Shown: piece after piece, positions 46,527 to 55,609 of the stretch
How positions within the stretch are numbered: position 1 is the stretch's first letter
How the letters are laid out: each line of letters begins with the position of its first letter
Source: Acidobacteria bacterium AB60
GTDB lineage: Bacteria; Acidobacteriota; Terriglobia; Terriglobales; Acidobacteriaceae
Reading direction: 5' to 3'
Length of the DNA stretch: 64,000 bases
Assembly: GCA_008682415.1 (NCBI GenBank)
Contig: VANK01000001.1
Span: 744,001 to 808,000 of the forward strand
The notes under the pieces: model-generated
What the model was told of the DNA's origin: nothing
Database searches by the model: none
The model's input: the letters and a program-made list of their open reading frames with translations, nothing else
Made by a program: the position numbers and the translations under genes

Positions 46527-46997
46527 TTACTGGCGGCGTTCGCGGAAGAAGCGGCGCAGGAGTTCGGCGGAGTCGGCGTGGAAGAGGCCGGAGTCGACTC
46601 GCATTTTGTGGTTGAGGCGGGGGTGGTTGAGGACTTCGAGGACGGAGCCGGCGGCGCCCGCCTTGGGGTCGAGGGCGGCGTAGACGAGGCGGTCGATGCG
46701 GGCGTGGATCATGGCGCCGGCGCACATGGAGCAGGGTTCGAGGGTGACGTAGAGGGTGACGCCATTGAGGCGGTAGTTGCCGAGAACCGCGGCGGCTCCG
46801 CGGAGGGCGATGATTTCGGCGTGGGCGGTGGGGTCGTTGTCGCGAAGGACGCGGTTCTGGCCGCCGGCGATAACTTCGCCCTGGTAGACGGCGATGGCGC
46901 CGACGGGGACTTCGCCGGCCTCGGCGGCGAGCATGGCCTTGGAGAGGGCCATGGCCATTGCCTCCTGATCCAGGGGGGACGGACCTTCGGGGGTCAT
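46527..46997 (-). CDS. tadA: tRNA-specific adenosine deaminase
   Basis: 156 residues with the zinc-dependent deaminase signature: TAHAEIIALRGAAAVLGNYR (HAE) and VTLEPCSMCAGAMIHARIDR (PCxxC). TadA converts A34 to inosine in tRNA-Arg. The ATG overlaps the aguA stop in ATGA. Placing it last in a putrescine operon is probably an accident of packing. Confidence 0.93.
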   Translation of the reverse strand: MTPEGPSPLDQEAMAMALSKAMLAAEAGEVPVGAIAVYQGEVIAGGQNRVLRDNDPTAHAEIIALRGAAAVLGNYRLNGVTLYVTLEPCSMCAGAMIHARIDRLVYAALDPKAGAAGSVLEVLNHPRLNHKMRVDSGLFHADSAELLRRFFRERRQ

Positions 46998-48094
46998 AGC
47001 TGCGAGGGCAGCAGCGACGCCGGCTGCTGCTGGGTCATGCAGTGGAGGGCGCCGAGTCCCCAGATGAGGTCCACGGAGTGGATGCCGATGACGTCGCGGC
47101 CAGGGAAGAGCTGGCTGAGGATGCCGAGCGCGACGCGGTCGTTAGGGTCGTGGAAGGTGGGCATGAGCACGAGCCCGTTGGCGAGGTAGAAGTTGGCGTA
47201 GCTGGCGGGGAGACGCTGTCCGCGGAAGACGACGGGCCGGGGGAGCGGGAGTTCTACGAGGGTGTACTGCTTGCCTGCGGGGGTGCGGGCGGCTTTGAGC
47301 CGGGCGAGGTTCTCCGCGAGCGGTTCGTGGTTGGAGTCGGCGGTGTTGGGCTCGACGGCAGTGACGATGGTGTCGGGCGCGACGAAGCGGGTGATGTCGT
47401 CGATGTGGCCGTGGGTGTCGTCGCCGGCGACGCCGCGGTTGAGCCAGAGGACCTGGTCGATGCCGAGGTAGTCGTGGAAGGCCTGCTCGAGCTGCTGGCG
47501 GGAGACGCGGGGGTTGCGCTGCTGAACTCCAGAGAGGAGGCACTCTTCGGTGGTGAGGAGGACGCCTTCGCCGTTGGTGTCGATGGATCCGCCCTCAAGG
47601 ACGAGACGGTGCTGTGTGCCGTCCTGGTTTTGGACAGACGGTTGCCACGAAGGCAGGCCGAGGAGCTGTTCGACGTGAGCGGGGAGCTGGTCGTCGTTGT
47701 GCCAGTCGTCGTATTTGGCCCAGGCATTGAACCGCCAGTTCGTTATGGCGACCTGGCCTTCGGGGTTGCGGACGAAGATGGGGCCGGAGTCGCGGGTCCA
47801 GACGCGGTCGGTGAGCCACTGGTGGAAGCGGACGTTGTCGAGATGGGCGTGGGCGCGTTCGAGGATGCCGCGGGCGCGGGACTCTTCTTTGGCGTTCTGG
47901 ACGACGAGGTGGACGCGCTCGCGAGCGCTGAGGAGGCGGACGATCTCGGCGTAGAGCCAGGGGATGGCCTGGAACTTGCCGGGCCAGTCCTGGGGATTGT
48001 GGGGCCACGCGAGCCAGGTGGCGTCGTGGGCATCCCACTCGGCGGGCATGCGATAGTTGCGTTGGCGTGGGGTCTCCACGGGCGTGCCGGTCAT
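46994..48094 (-). CDS. aguA: Agmatine deiminase
   Basis: 366 residues of the guanidino-modifying fold. Motifs in order: PAEWDAHDATWLAWPHNPQD, WTRDSGPIFVRN, LEGGSIDTNGEG, GDDTHGHIDDITRFV, and the catalytic Cys352 in GLGALHCMTQQQPA. The enzyme turns agmatine into N-carbamoylputrescine and ammonia. The next gene in the operon, aguB, starts upstream and encodes the following step. The gap to aguB is two bases. Confidence 0.95.
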   Translation of the reverse strand: MTGTPVETPRQRNYRMPAEWDAHDATWLAWPHNPQDWPGKFQAIPWLYAEIVRLLSARERVHLVVQNAKEESRARGILERAHAHLDNVRFHQWLTDRVWTRDSGPIFVRNPEGQVAITNWRFNAWAKYDDWHNDDQLPAHVEQLLGLPSWQPSVQNQDGTQHRLVLEGGSIDTNGEGVLLTTEECLLSGVQQRNPRVSRQQLEQAFHDYLGIDQVLWLNRGVAGDDTHGHIDDITRFVAPDTIVTAVEPNTADSNHEPLAENLARLKAARTPAGKQYTLVELPLPRPVVFRGQRLPASYANFYLANGLVLMPTFHDPNDRVALGILSQLFPGRDVIGIHSVDLIWGLGALHCMTQQQPASLLPSQL

Positions 48095-48096
48095 GC

Positions 48097-49038
48097 TTAC
48101 TTGGCCTCGCCGTCGGGAGCCCAGGCGTGAACGGGGTCGAGGAAGCGGCGGGTAATGGGGGCGTAGGCGTCGATGCGGCGGTCGCGGAGGAAGGGCCAGT
48201 TGCGGCGGGTGTCTTCCATGAGGGCGAGGTCGATTTCGCCGATGAGGATCTCTTCCGCGGTGTGGGAGGCCTTGGCGAGGACGCGGCCAAAGGGGTCGGC
48301 GAGGAAGCTACCGCCCCAGAACTCGAGGCCGGGTCCTTCCACACGATTGCCGAGGATGTCGCCGGTTTCGTGTCCGACGCGGTTGACGCCGGCGACGTAG
48401 ACGCCGTTGGCGATGGCGTGGGCGCGCTGGATGGTCTGCCATGCGTCGTACTGGGCGGCGCCGAACTCTTCTTTTTCTGCGGGATGCCAGCCGATGGCGG
48501 TTGGGTAGAAGAGGACTTCGGCGCCCTGAAGAGCGGTAAGGCGGGCGCCTTCGGGATACCACTGGTCCCAGCAGACGAGCGTGCCGATACGGCCGGCGGC
48601 GGTGTCGACGGCTTTGAAGCCGAGGTCGCCGGGGGTGAAGTAGTACTTCTCGTAATAGAGCGGGTCGTCAGGAATGTGCATCTTGCGGTAGACGCTGACG
48701 ATGGCGCCGTCGCTGTTAAGAGTGACGGCGGTGTTGTGGTAGAGGCCGGGGGCGCGGCGTTCGAAGAGGGAGGCGACGATGGCCACGCGTGCTTCGCGGG
48801 CGACTTCGGCGAGCCGGGCCGTGGAGGGGCCGGGGATAGACTCGGCGAGTTCGAAGAGGCGGGTGTCTTCGCGCTGGCAGAAGTACTGCGCTTTGAAGAG
48901 CTCGGGGAGACAGACAACGGCGGCACCGCGACGGGCGGCTTCGCGCACGTGTTCGAGAGCGGCGGCGAGATTGGCCTCGGGATCTGGGCCCATGCTCATT
49001 TGCACAAGGCCGACTTTGTATTTGCGGGTACCAGACAT
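48097..49038 (-). CDS. aguB: N-carbamoylputrescine amidohydrolase
   Basis: 313 residues, nitrilase superfamily. The catalytic triad is Glu46 (VVCLPELF), Lys119 (SVYRKMHIPDD) and Cys156 (GTLVCWDQWYPEGAR). The KYYFTPGDLGFK loop and the GGSFLADPFGRVLAKAS end are typical of AguB. It completes putrescine formation from agmatine with release of ammonia and carbon dioxide. TACAAC near 49060 on the minus strand could be its -10 box. Confidence 0.94.
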   Translation of the reverse strand: MSGTRKYKVGLVQMSMGPDPEANLAAALEHVREAARRGAAVVCLPELFKAQYFCQREDTRLFELAESIPGPSTARLAEVAREARVAIVASLFERRAPGLYHNTAVTLNSDGAIVSVYRKMHIPDDPLYYEKYYFTPGDLGFKAVDTAAGRIGTLVCWDQWYPEGARLTALQGAEVLFYPTAIGWHPAEKEEFGAAQYDAWQTIQRAHAIANGVYVAGVNRVGHETGDILGNRVEGPGLEFWGGSFLADPFGRVLAKASHTAEEILIGEIDLALMEDTRRNWPFLRDRRIDAYAPITRRFLDPVHAWAPDGEAK

Positions 49039-49076
49039 TCAGTGTCGCTCCAATGCAGTTGTACCAGATTGTTGTT

Positions 49077-50246
49077 TCAGAACCCGCTGGTGTCCATCAC
49101 GGCGAGTTCGCGCGCGGGGCGGCCCGTGAGCCTGTGCCACAGCTTAGCGGGCCAGTCGGGATCCATGCATGGGCGTTCCACGAGGACAAAGAAGACGGCA
49201 CACAACATTACGGCGGGCACCGCGGTCAGCAGCAACTGTATTGAATAGTTGATGAAAAAATTCGCGTCAGGAATCATGGCATGGCGCGTGAACTTGAAGA
49301 CCAAAGCAATGGCGGCAAGGTGAAGCAGGTAGATGGAGTAGCACATGCCCCCGACAACCGCCACCCAGGTGTTGGAAAAGAATGCGCGAACGACCGTGCC
49401 CCGCATCGCGGCAAGGAAGAGGGAGGCGATCGGAATGGGCAGAACGGCGTGCGCCCAGAAGGCATGGGGGCGCGGCCAGAAGATGGCGGCGAGTGCGGCG
49501 AATCCGACCAGGTCCCAAATCCAGGACACACGAATCTTTTCGAGGTCGAGAATAAAGATGTCGGCCACCAGCAAACCGGTGAGGAAATACTGCAGATAGA
49601 AGGCGATGCTGAGATAGACGCGTTCACGGGTGTAGATGGGCTGTTGCGCGAGAGGGAGAGCGAAGATCACGGCAAGCATGACTCCACGACGAAGTGTTGC
49701 AGGCCGAATCCGATAACTCATCATTAGGAGTGGGGCGAGGATATAGAACTGGATCTCAACCTCGAGGCTCCAGGCAGCCGGGTTGAGGGGATTGAGTTGT
49801 CCGTAGAACAAGCCGTGCTGATACACCAGGCTGGCCAGGAGATGCCGGAAGAAGCCAGGAGCGAACCCGTGCGCGTAGACGGCGATCAGGATCGCGGCTA
49901 TGGTCATCGCGGCGATGTATGGGGGCTCGACCCGCGTGAGGCGCCGCATGTAGTAGTGGCTGAGCGAGACTTTTTTCCCCGAGGCCAGGTAGTGTCGTGC
50001 GAACGGCAGCGCGAGAATCATGCCGCTGATGACGAAGAATACCCGGACGCCGCGTTCTCCATTCCGCAACAACTGTTCCAGCCACCAAAGCCGGGGCTCG
50101 ATGGAGACTGGGGCGCCCATGTGAGTGTCGAGCTGGCGAAAAAGATGGAAGAGGAGGACAGACGCGATGGCGAGGAAACGCAGGCCATCGACCTCGCGAA
50201 TCCACCGGCCGTCCCGAGTCACCCTCCGCAGGCGATTCGCCAGCAT
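49077..50246 (-). CDS. Acyltransferase family 3 membrane protein
   Basis: 389 residues with about ten membrane helices. The conserved start REVDGLRFLAIASVLLFHLF carries the family's arginine and the catalytic histidine in FHLF. VRVFFVISGMILALPFARHY and a late FSNTWVAVVGGMCYSIYLLH follow. Such enzymes O-acylate exopolysaccharides, lipids or glycolipids. It is the first gene of the minus-strand run with aguB and aguA. The acceptor is unknown. Confidence 0.88.
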   Translation of the reverse strand: MLANRLRRVTRDGRWIREVDGLRFLAIASVLLFHLFRQLDTHMGAPVSIEPRLWWLEQLLRNGERGVRVFFVISGMILALPFARHYLASGKKVSLSHYYMRRLTRVEPPYIAAMTIAAILIAVYAHGFAPGFFRHLLASLVYQHGLFYGQLNPLNPAAWSLEVEIQFYILAPLLMMSYRIRPATLRRGVMLAVIFALPLAQQPIYTRERVYLSIAFYLQYFLTGLLVADIFILDLEKIRVSWIWDLVGFAALAAIFWPRPHAFWAHAVLPIPIASLFLAAMRGTVVRAFFSNTWVAVVGGMCYSIYLLHLAAIALVFKFTRHAMIPDANFFINYSIQLLLTAVPAVMLCAVFFVLVERPCMDPDWPAKLWHRLTGRPARELAVMDTSGF

Positions 50247-50375
50247 GCCCTGCCTCCCCTATCAGTATGACTGAAGCCACAAGCGAACATGAGGGACGGA
50301 GGGTGCGGAGGGAACACACCCCATTTCCAGGAAAATCTCGCGAAACTTTCCCGCTTCGCGCGGGTTTAACAACCC

Positions 50376-50951
50376 ATGAAGTTGACTCACGCCCTCTTCG
50401 CGATTGCCCTTTCCACGGGGGTAGCCTTTGCTCAAGGGGCGACCGCCGTCGCCGTCTCCGACAGCCCGGTGGTGCTGGACTGGACGCCTCCGGCTCTGGC
50501 GGAGCTGAGCAGCATGGCGGCGGTGAAGAACAGCTTTACGCTGGATCGAAATCTGCTGGGGGCGGCGGCGTCGGTGCTGCCGGATTCGGATGCTCCGGCG
50601 AAGCAGGCGATTGGCAAGCTGGATGGTGTGAGCGTGCATGTGCTGCGCTTTGGCGACGACGGCGTTCCGGATGAGCGCGCGGTGGATGCGATCCGCGACT
50701 CCTATCATCTGCGGGGGTGGAAACATATCATCACCACGTCGCACGGGGGCGGTCCGGTGCACAGCGGGACCACGGATGTATGGATGGTGCTGGACGGGGT
50801 GAATGTGCGCGGGGCGGTGGTGCTGGCGGAGACGCCGAAGAGCGTGACGCTGGTGACGATTGCGGGGACCCTGAGCACGGTGGACCTGCTGCATCTGCGC
50901 GGACACTTCGGGATACCGAAGTTCGAGGATGACGGCATGACGCAGCGGTAA
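50376..50951 (+). CDS. Exported DUF4252-type protein
   Basis: 191 residues with a signal peptide (MKLTHALFAIALSTGVAFAQ). The mature part has the DUF4252 pattern: an alpha/beta core with KLDGVSVHVLRFGDDGVP, WKHIITTSHGGGPVHSGTTD and VTLVTIAGTLSTVDLLHLRG near the end. Function unknown; in acidobacteria and bacteroidetes such proteins often sit beside anti-sigma or sigma genes, but not here. Confidence 0.78.
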   Translation: MKLTHALFAIALSTGVAFAQGATAVAVSDSPVVLDWTPPALAELSSMAAVKNSFTLDRNLLGAAASVLPDSDAPAKQAIGKLDGVSVHVLRFGDDGVPDERAVDAIRDSYHLRGWKHIITTSHGGGPVHSGTTDVWMVLDGVNVRGAVVLAETPKSVTLVTIAGTLSTVDLLHLRGHFGIPKFEDDGMTQR

Positions 50952-51118
50952 GCTGGGAAAAATCAGGCTGGGTGGAGAGGATTGATCCAACGCAGGCCGG
51001 GGAAGCGGGCGAATCCGACTTTGTGGAAGCAAAGGCGGAGGGCAGTTGGCCGCGGCGCAGGTGGGATGTTAGCCTTCCCTTTTGAACGTACCCCGCGGGA
51101 AGGACCCTGAACGACACC

Positions 51119-52519
51119 ATGCAAACCACCTATAACGGGCTGGAACTGCCCAAGGACGGGCAGCCGATTCAGTACGCCAACGGCCAGTTCACCATCCCTG
51201 ACCATCCCATCATCCCGTTCATTGAAGGCGACGGCACGGGCCGCGATATCTGGAAGGCATCGCAGCGCGTGTTCGACGCGGCGGTGACCAAGGCCTATGG
51301 CGGGAAGCGCGGCATCAAGTGGTTCGAGATCTTCGCCGGCGAGAAGGCATTCCGGCAGTTCAACAACTGGCTGCCGGACGAGAGCGTGAACGCTGCCCGT
51401 GACTTGCGCGTGTCCATTAAGGGGCCGCTGACCACGCCGGTGGGCGGCGGTATTCGCTCGTTGAATGTGGCGCTGCGGCAGATCCTGGACCTATATGCCT
51501 GCGTGCGGCCGGTGAAGTACTACCAGGGAGTACCCAGCCCCGTGAAGCACCCGGAGCTGGTGGACATCGTGATCTTCCGCGAGAACACGGAGGATGTGTA
51601 CTCCGGGGTGGAGTTCAAGCAGGGCACAGAAGACGCCGCCAAGATCATCAATTTCCTGAACACGGAGATGCTGGGCAAGACCAAGAAGCGCATCCGCGAG
51701 GACTCGGGGGTGGGCATCAAGCCGATTTCGATCTTCGGGACGAAGCGGCTGGTGCGGTACGCGATCAAGCACGCGCTGGAGACCGGGCGCAAGACGGTGA
51801 CGCTGGTGCACAAGGGCAATATCCAGAAGTTCACCGAGGGCGCCTTCCGCGAGTGGGGCTACGAGGTAGCCACGCAGGAGTTTCGCGAGCATACGGTGAC
51901 GGAGCGGGAGAGCTGGATCCTGGGTAATGTCGACGCGAATCCGAAGATCACGGTGGAGGAGAATGCGGCGCTGATCGAGCCCGGCCTGGAGTTTGGGAAT
52001 CAGGCCTTCCGCGACGCGCTCTACCAGGAGATTCGCGACACGCTGGCGGCGATCGGCAAGACACACGGCAACGGCGCGTGGAAGAACAAGATTTTGGTGA
52101 ACGACCGCATCGCGGATTCGATCTTCCAGCAGATTATTATTCGGCCGGCGGACTACAGCATTCTGGCGACGACGAACCTGAACGGCGACTACATCTCGGA
52201 TGCGGCGGCGGCGCAGGTGGGCGGACTTGGAATCGCGCCCGGAGCCAACATTGGGGACGGATACGCGGTGTTCGAGGCCACGCACGGAACTGCTCCCAAG
52301 TACGCCGACAAGGATGTCATCAATCCGGGATCGGTGATTCTCTCGGGCGTGATGCTGCTGGAGTTCATCGGCTGGAAGGAAGCGGCCAGGATGATTGAGA
52401 CGGCCATGGAAAAGACCATCCAGCAGAAGTTTGTGACGTATGACTTTGAGCGGCAGACGGCGGGGGCTACGAAGGTGGGCACCAGCGAGTTTGCGACTCG
52501 CATTATCGGGAATATGTGA
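51119..52519 (+). CDS. icd: Isocitrate dehydrogenase, NADP type
   Basis: 466 residues. The substrate site Ser114 is in [13 protein letters not shown], the position phosphorylated in E. coli. Metal and isocitrate ligands follow in [12 protein letters not shown] and the cofactor loop [20 protein letters not shown], whose Lys-Tyr pair favours NADP. It makes 2-oxoglutarate, NADPH and carbon dioxide. A short insertion after the core is unremarkable. It is 94 bases ahead of mdh on the same strand. Confidence 0.95.
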   Translation: MQTTYNGLELPKDGQPIQYANGQFTIPDHPIIPFIEGDGTGRDIWKASQRVFDAAVTKAYGGKRGIKWFEIFAGEKAFRQFNNWLPDESVNAARDLRVSIKGPLTTPVGGGIRSLNVALRQILDLYACVRPVKYYQGVPSPVKHPELVDIVIFRENTEDVYSGVEFKQGTEDAAKIINFLNTEMLGKTKKRIREDSGVGIKPISIFGTKRLVRYAIKHALETGRKTVTLVHKGNIQKFTEGAFREWGYEVATQEFREHTVTERESWILGNVDANPKITVEENAALIEPGLEFGNQAFRDALYQEIRDTLAAIGKTHGNGAWKNKILVNDRIADSIFQQIIIRPADYSILATTNLNGDYISDAAAAQVGGLGIAPGANIGDGYAVFEATHGTAPKYADKDVINPGSVILSGVMLLEFIGWKEAARMIETAMEKTIQQKFVTYDFERQTAGATKVGTSEFATRIIGNM

Positions 52520-52583
52520 GCGAGAGCAGCCGGCGATCAGAAGGCGCGCCGGCACGAAGTCTGCACATTCGATTTTTGGCTGA

Positions 52584-53540
<957 letters not shown>

Positions 53541-53564
53541 CGCAGGACCGGCTGCAGGTATGCA

Positions 53565-53597
53565 AAGACGCTCCCATGCGGGGCGTCTTCGTGTTTT
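53565..53597 (+). terminator. Intrinsic terminator of icd-mdh
   Basis: AAGACGC-TCCC-ATGC-GGGG-CGTCTT forms an 11-bp stem with a four-base loop, followed by CGTGTTTT. It lies 25 bases after the mdh stop and before a convergent gene. Confidence 0.85.
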
Positions 53598-53609
53598 GGC
53601 GAAGGCTGC

Positions 53610-54527
53610 TCACTGTTTGAGAAAGGCTTGGACCTGGGGCCCGATCCGGTCGGCGCACTGCACGGGCGCCATATGCCCGCAGTCCGGCACGACCTCAAGC
53701 TTCGACTGCGGAATGAGCTGATGCATCTTTTCGCCCTGGGCGAGCGGCATGATCTGGTCCAGTTGCCCCCAGACGAGCAGCACCGGCATATTGAGGCGCG
53801 GCAACAGCGCGTCGGTGGTGTCTTGGCCGGTGAGCATGGAGTTGAGCGCGCGGTGCATCACCCAGGCGTGATTGCGGGCGATGCGCAGGATGTCGTGGGC
53901 GATGAACGCGGGGACCTGCGGCGGCTGGGGCATCAGCAGCGTGTCGAGCTGGTCGAGCTCAACAGACGTGGTGGGGGTAAAGAGCGCGGTGTTCCAGGCG
54001 GGCTGAACATACAGGCCGGCGCTGTCGAAGATCATGAGCTTGCGGATGCGCTCGGGATGATCGGCGGCCATGCGCTGCACGATCCAGCCACCCATGGACC
54101 ATCCGCCGAGATCGACTTGCCGCAGGTTCATGGCATCCATGAACGCAAAGACGGAGGCGGCCTGGTCGGGAATGGAGTAGGAGAAATCGACCGGACGATC
54201 GCTGCGGCCGAAGCCGAAGAGGTCGGGCAGGTAGACGCGGTAGCCGAGAGCGCGGAGGAAGGGGGAGAGATTCCGCCAGTCCTCTGCCTGACCGCCGAGG
54301 CCGTGAACGAGCACGACCGCCGGACCGTCGCTCGGACCCGCGACGTAGTAATGCATGCGATGGCCTTCCACCATCACGTAATGGCTGTGCACGCCGGCGA
54401 GGGCCATCTGCGTGTACAGCAGGCGATTGAAGAAGCTGACCGGCCGCTCGTAGAAGGCGACGGCGATGGCGATAACCACGGACACGATGACGACGAGTGT
54501 CCAGACGAGCTTGCGTACGGGTGTCAA
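53610..54527 (-). CDS. Membrane-anchored alpha/beta hydrolase
   Basis: 305 residues from TTG 54527, whose TTGA overlaps the Nudix stop; GAGGAA lies upstream. A single membrane helix near 8-28 (VIVSVVIAIAVAFYE) anchors a soluble domain. Nucleophile Ser is in LGGWSMGGWIVQR, the oxyanion loop is VLVHGLGGQAEDWR, and the His is in VPDCGHMAPVQ. Substrate unknown; similar proteins include epoxide hydrolases, esterases and C-C bond hydrolases. Confidence 0.85.
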   Translation of the reverse strand: MTPVRKLVWTLVVIVSVVIAIAVAFYERPVSFFNRLLYTQMALAGVHSHYVMVEGHRMHYYVAGPSDGPAVVLVHGLGGQAEDWRNLSPFLRALGYRVYLPDLFGFGRSDRPVDFSYSIPDQAASVFAFMDAMNLRQVDLGGWSMGGWIVQRMAADHPERIRKLMIFDSAGLYVQPAWNTALFTPTTSVELDQLDTLLMPQPPQVPAFIAHDILRIARNHAWVMHRALNSMLTGQDTTDALLPRLNMPVLLVWGQLDQIMPLAQGEKMHQLIPQSKLEVVPDCGHMAPVQCADRIGPQVQAFLKQ

Positions 54528-55006
54528 CGGGTTTTTCCTCCCGGGCCGTCGAGCGCCTGCCAGTCGAGGGTTGTGGCCCGCTGCCATCCGGCCTCGATGA
54601 CACGCACGGTGATGGGATCGAGGATGAGCGCGCTGTGGCTATTCCATTCCGCGCGCTCGACCCAGCGCACCGCGGCGGCGTCGGAGGCGGCCTTCAGCGT
54701 GCCGCCGGTGACGCGGCAAAGGTAGTCGGCGATCACGTAATGGTAGCGGACGCGATCGCCGTCGCGGTGGATGCGGTCCAGCAGTTCCACCAGCTCGATC
54801 GGCTCCACCTCGAGACCGGTCTCCTCCAGCACCTCGCGGATGACGGCCCCGGTGAGCATCTCGCCGATCTCGATCAGACCTCCGGGGATGGACCAGCGGC
54901 CGAGGGCGGGCTCGGTAGCGCGCTGCACCAGCAGAACACGGCCTTCGTTCACGATCACGGCGCCGACCCCGACGAGCGGAGCAACCGGGTATTCGCGTTG
55001 CAGCAT
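54524..55006 (-). CDS. Nudix hydrolase
   Basis: 160 residues. The Nudix box runs from GGLIEIGEMLTGAVIREVLE into ETGLEV, giving the GX5EX7REUXEEXGU pattern with metal-binding glutamates. The start VGVGAVIVNEGRVLLVQRAT is typical. It hydrolyses a nucleoside diphosphate linked to another group; the specific substrate cannot be told. Coupled by stop/start overlap to the alpha/beta hydrolase. Confidence 0.9.
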   Translation of the reverse strand: MLQREYPVAPLVGVGAVIVNEGRVLLVQRATEPALGRWSIPGGLIEIGEMLTGAVIREVLEETGLEVEPIELVELLDRIHRDGDRVRYHYVIADYLCRVTGGTLKAASDAAAVRWVERAEWNSHSALILDPITVRVIEAGWQRATTLDWQALDGPGGKTR

Positions 55007-55055
55007 GCCTTAACCATAGAGCGTGAGACGCGCCCACGCATAATCCGGTGCGGTG

Positions 55056-55061
55056 TATGAT
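55056..55061 (+). promoter_or_regulatory. -10 box for a leaderless start in the copper locus
   Basis: TATGAT ends six bases before GTG 55068. The transcription start should fall on the start codon. Confidence 0.45.
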
Positions 55062-55067
55062 GGTGCC

Positions 55068-55307
55068 GTGATCGACGCAGGGCAGCTCGTGAACGGATTG
55101 TGGATGGGCAGCGTACTTCTGCTCCTGGCCCTCGCCCCCGATCTGGTCCAGCGCTGTCTGGAGGCGGCAAGGCTCCTGTCGTTCCGGTCCCGGCCGCTCT
55201 CGTTTCCTTCCCTGCCCTTGCGACCGCTCCGGTTGGACCCGCCCCGCTGGCTTGCGTGGGCGGGATTGACGATCTGGCTGGTCGCTCTGGCCGCCTACTT
55301 CGCCTAG
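55068..55307 (+). CDS. Small membrane protein of the copper locus, 79 residues
   Basis: The product has two hydrophobic helices (GLWMGSVLLLLALAPDL and WLAWAGLTIWLVALAAYF) joined by an Arg/Pro-rich loop. It has no metal-binding cysteines. The gene opens the group small protein-copZ-copA. A -10 box at the leaderless position supports the GTG start. A role in copper handling is only suggested by context. Confidence 0.5.
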   Translation: MIDAGQLVNGLWMGSVLLLLALAPDLVQRCLEAARLLSFRSRPLSFPSLPLRPLRLDPPRWLAWAGLTIWLVALAAYFA

Positions 55308-55383
55308 CCTCTTCCATCCATCCCGCGGCGGACCCACTGAATCCAAACCCGGTCGGTGTCATCATTGAGGGAGAGGGGGAGTC

Positions 55384-55608
55384 ATGTCTGAAATTACGTT
55401 GCGAATCGAGGGGATGCACTGCGGGGGCTGCGTTCGGCGGGTAGGCCAAGCCTTGTCGTCCACCCAGGGCCTGCAAGTGAAAGAGGTGCGGATTGGCGCG
55501 GCGCGGCTGGAGAGTGACCGGCCGGATGCGGCAGATCAGGCCATTGCCTCGTTAGCGAAGGCCGGGTACACGGCGCATCCCGAGACTACGGCTACGGCGG
55601 GACAGTGA
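55384..55608 (+). CDS. copZ: Copper chaperone, HMA domain (CopZ-like)
   Basis: 74 residues forming one heavy-metal-associated domain with MHCGGC (CxxC) in the first loop. It would carry Cu(I) to CopA, whose gene begins one base after the stop. The chaperone name rests on the fold and the neighbour. Confidence 0.87.
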   Translation: MSEITLRIEGMHCGGCVRRVGQALSSTQGLQVKEVRIGAARLESDRPDAADQAIASLAKAGYTAHPETTATAGQ

Positions 55609-55609
55609 C

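Noticed and set aside
47042..49248. Long plus-strand Gly/Val/Glu-rich frames opposite aguA and aguB
   Set aside because: Typical antisense shadows of high-GC genes; the minus-strand enzymes have all catalytic motifs.
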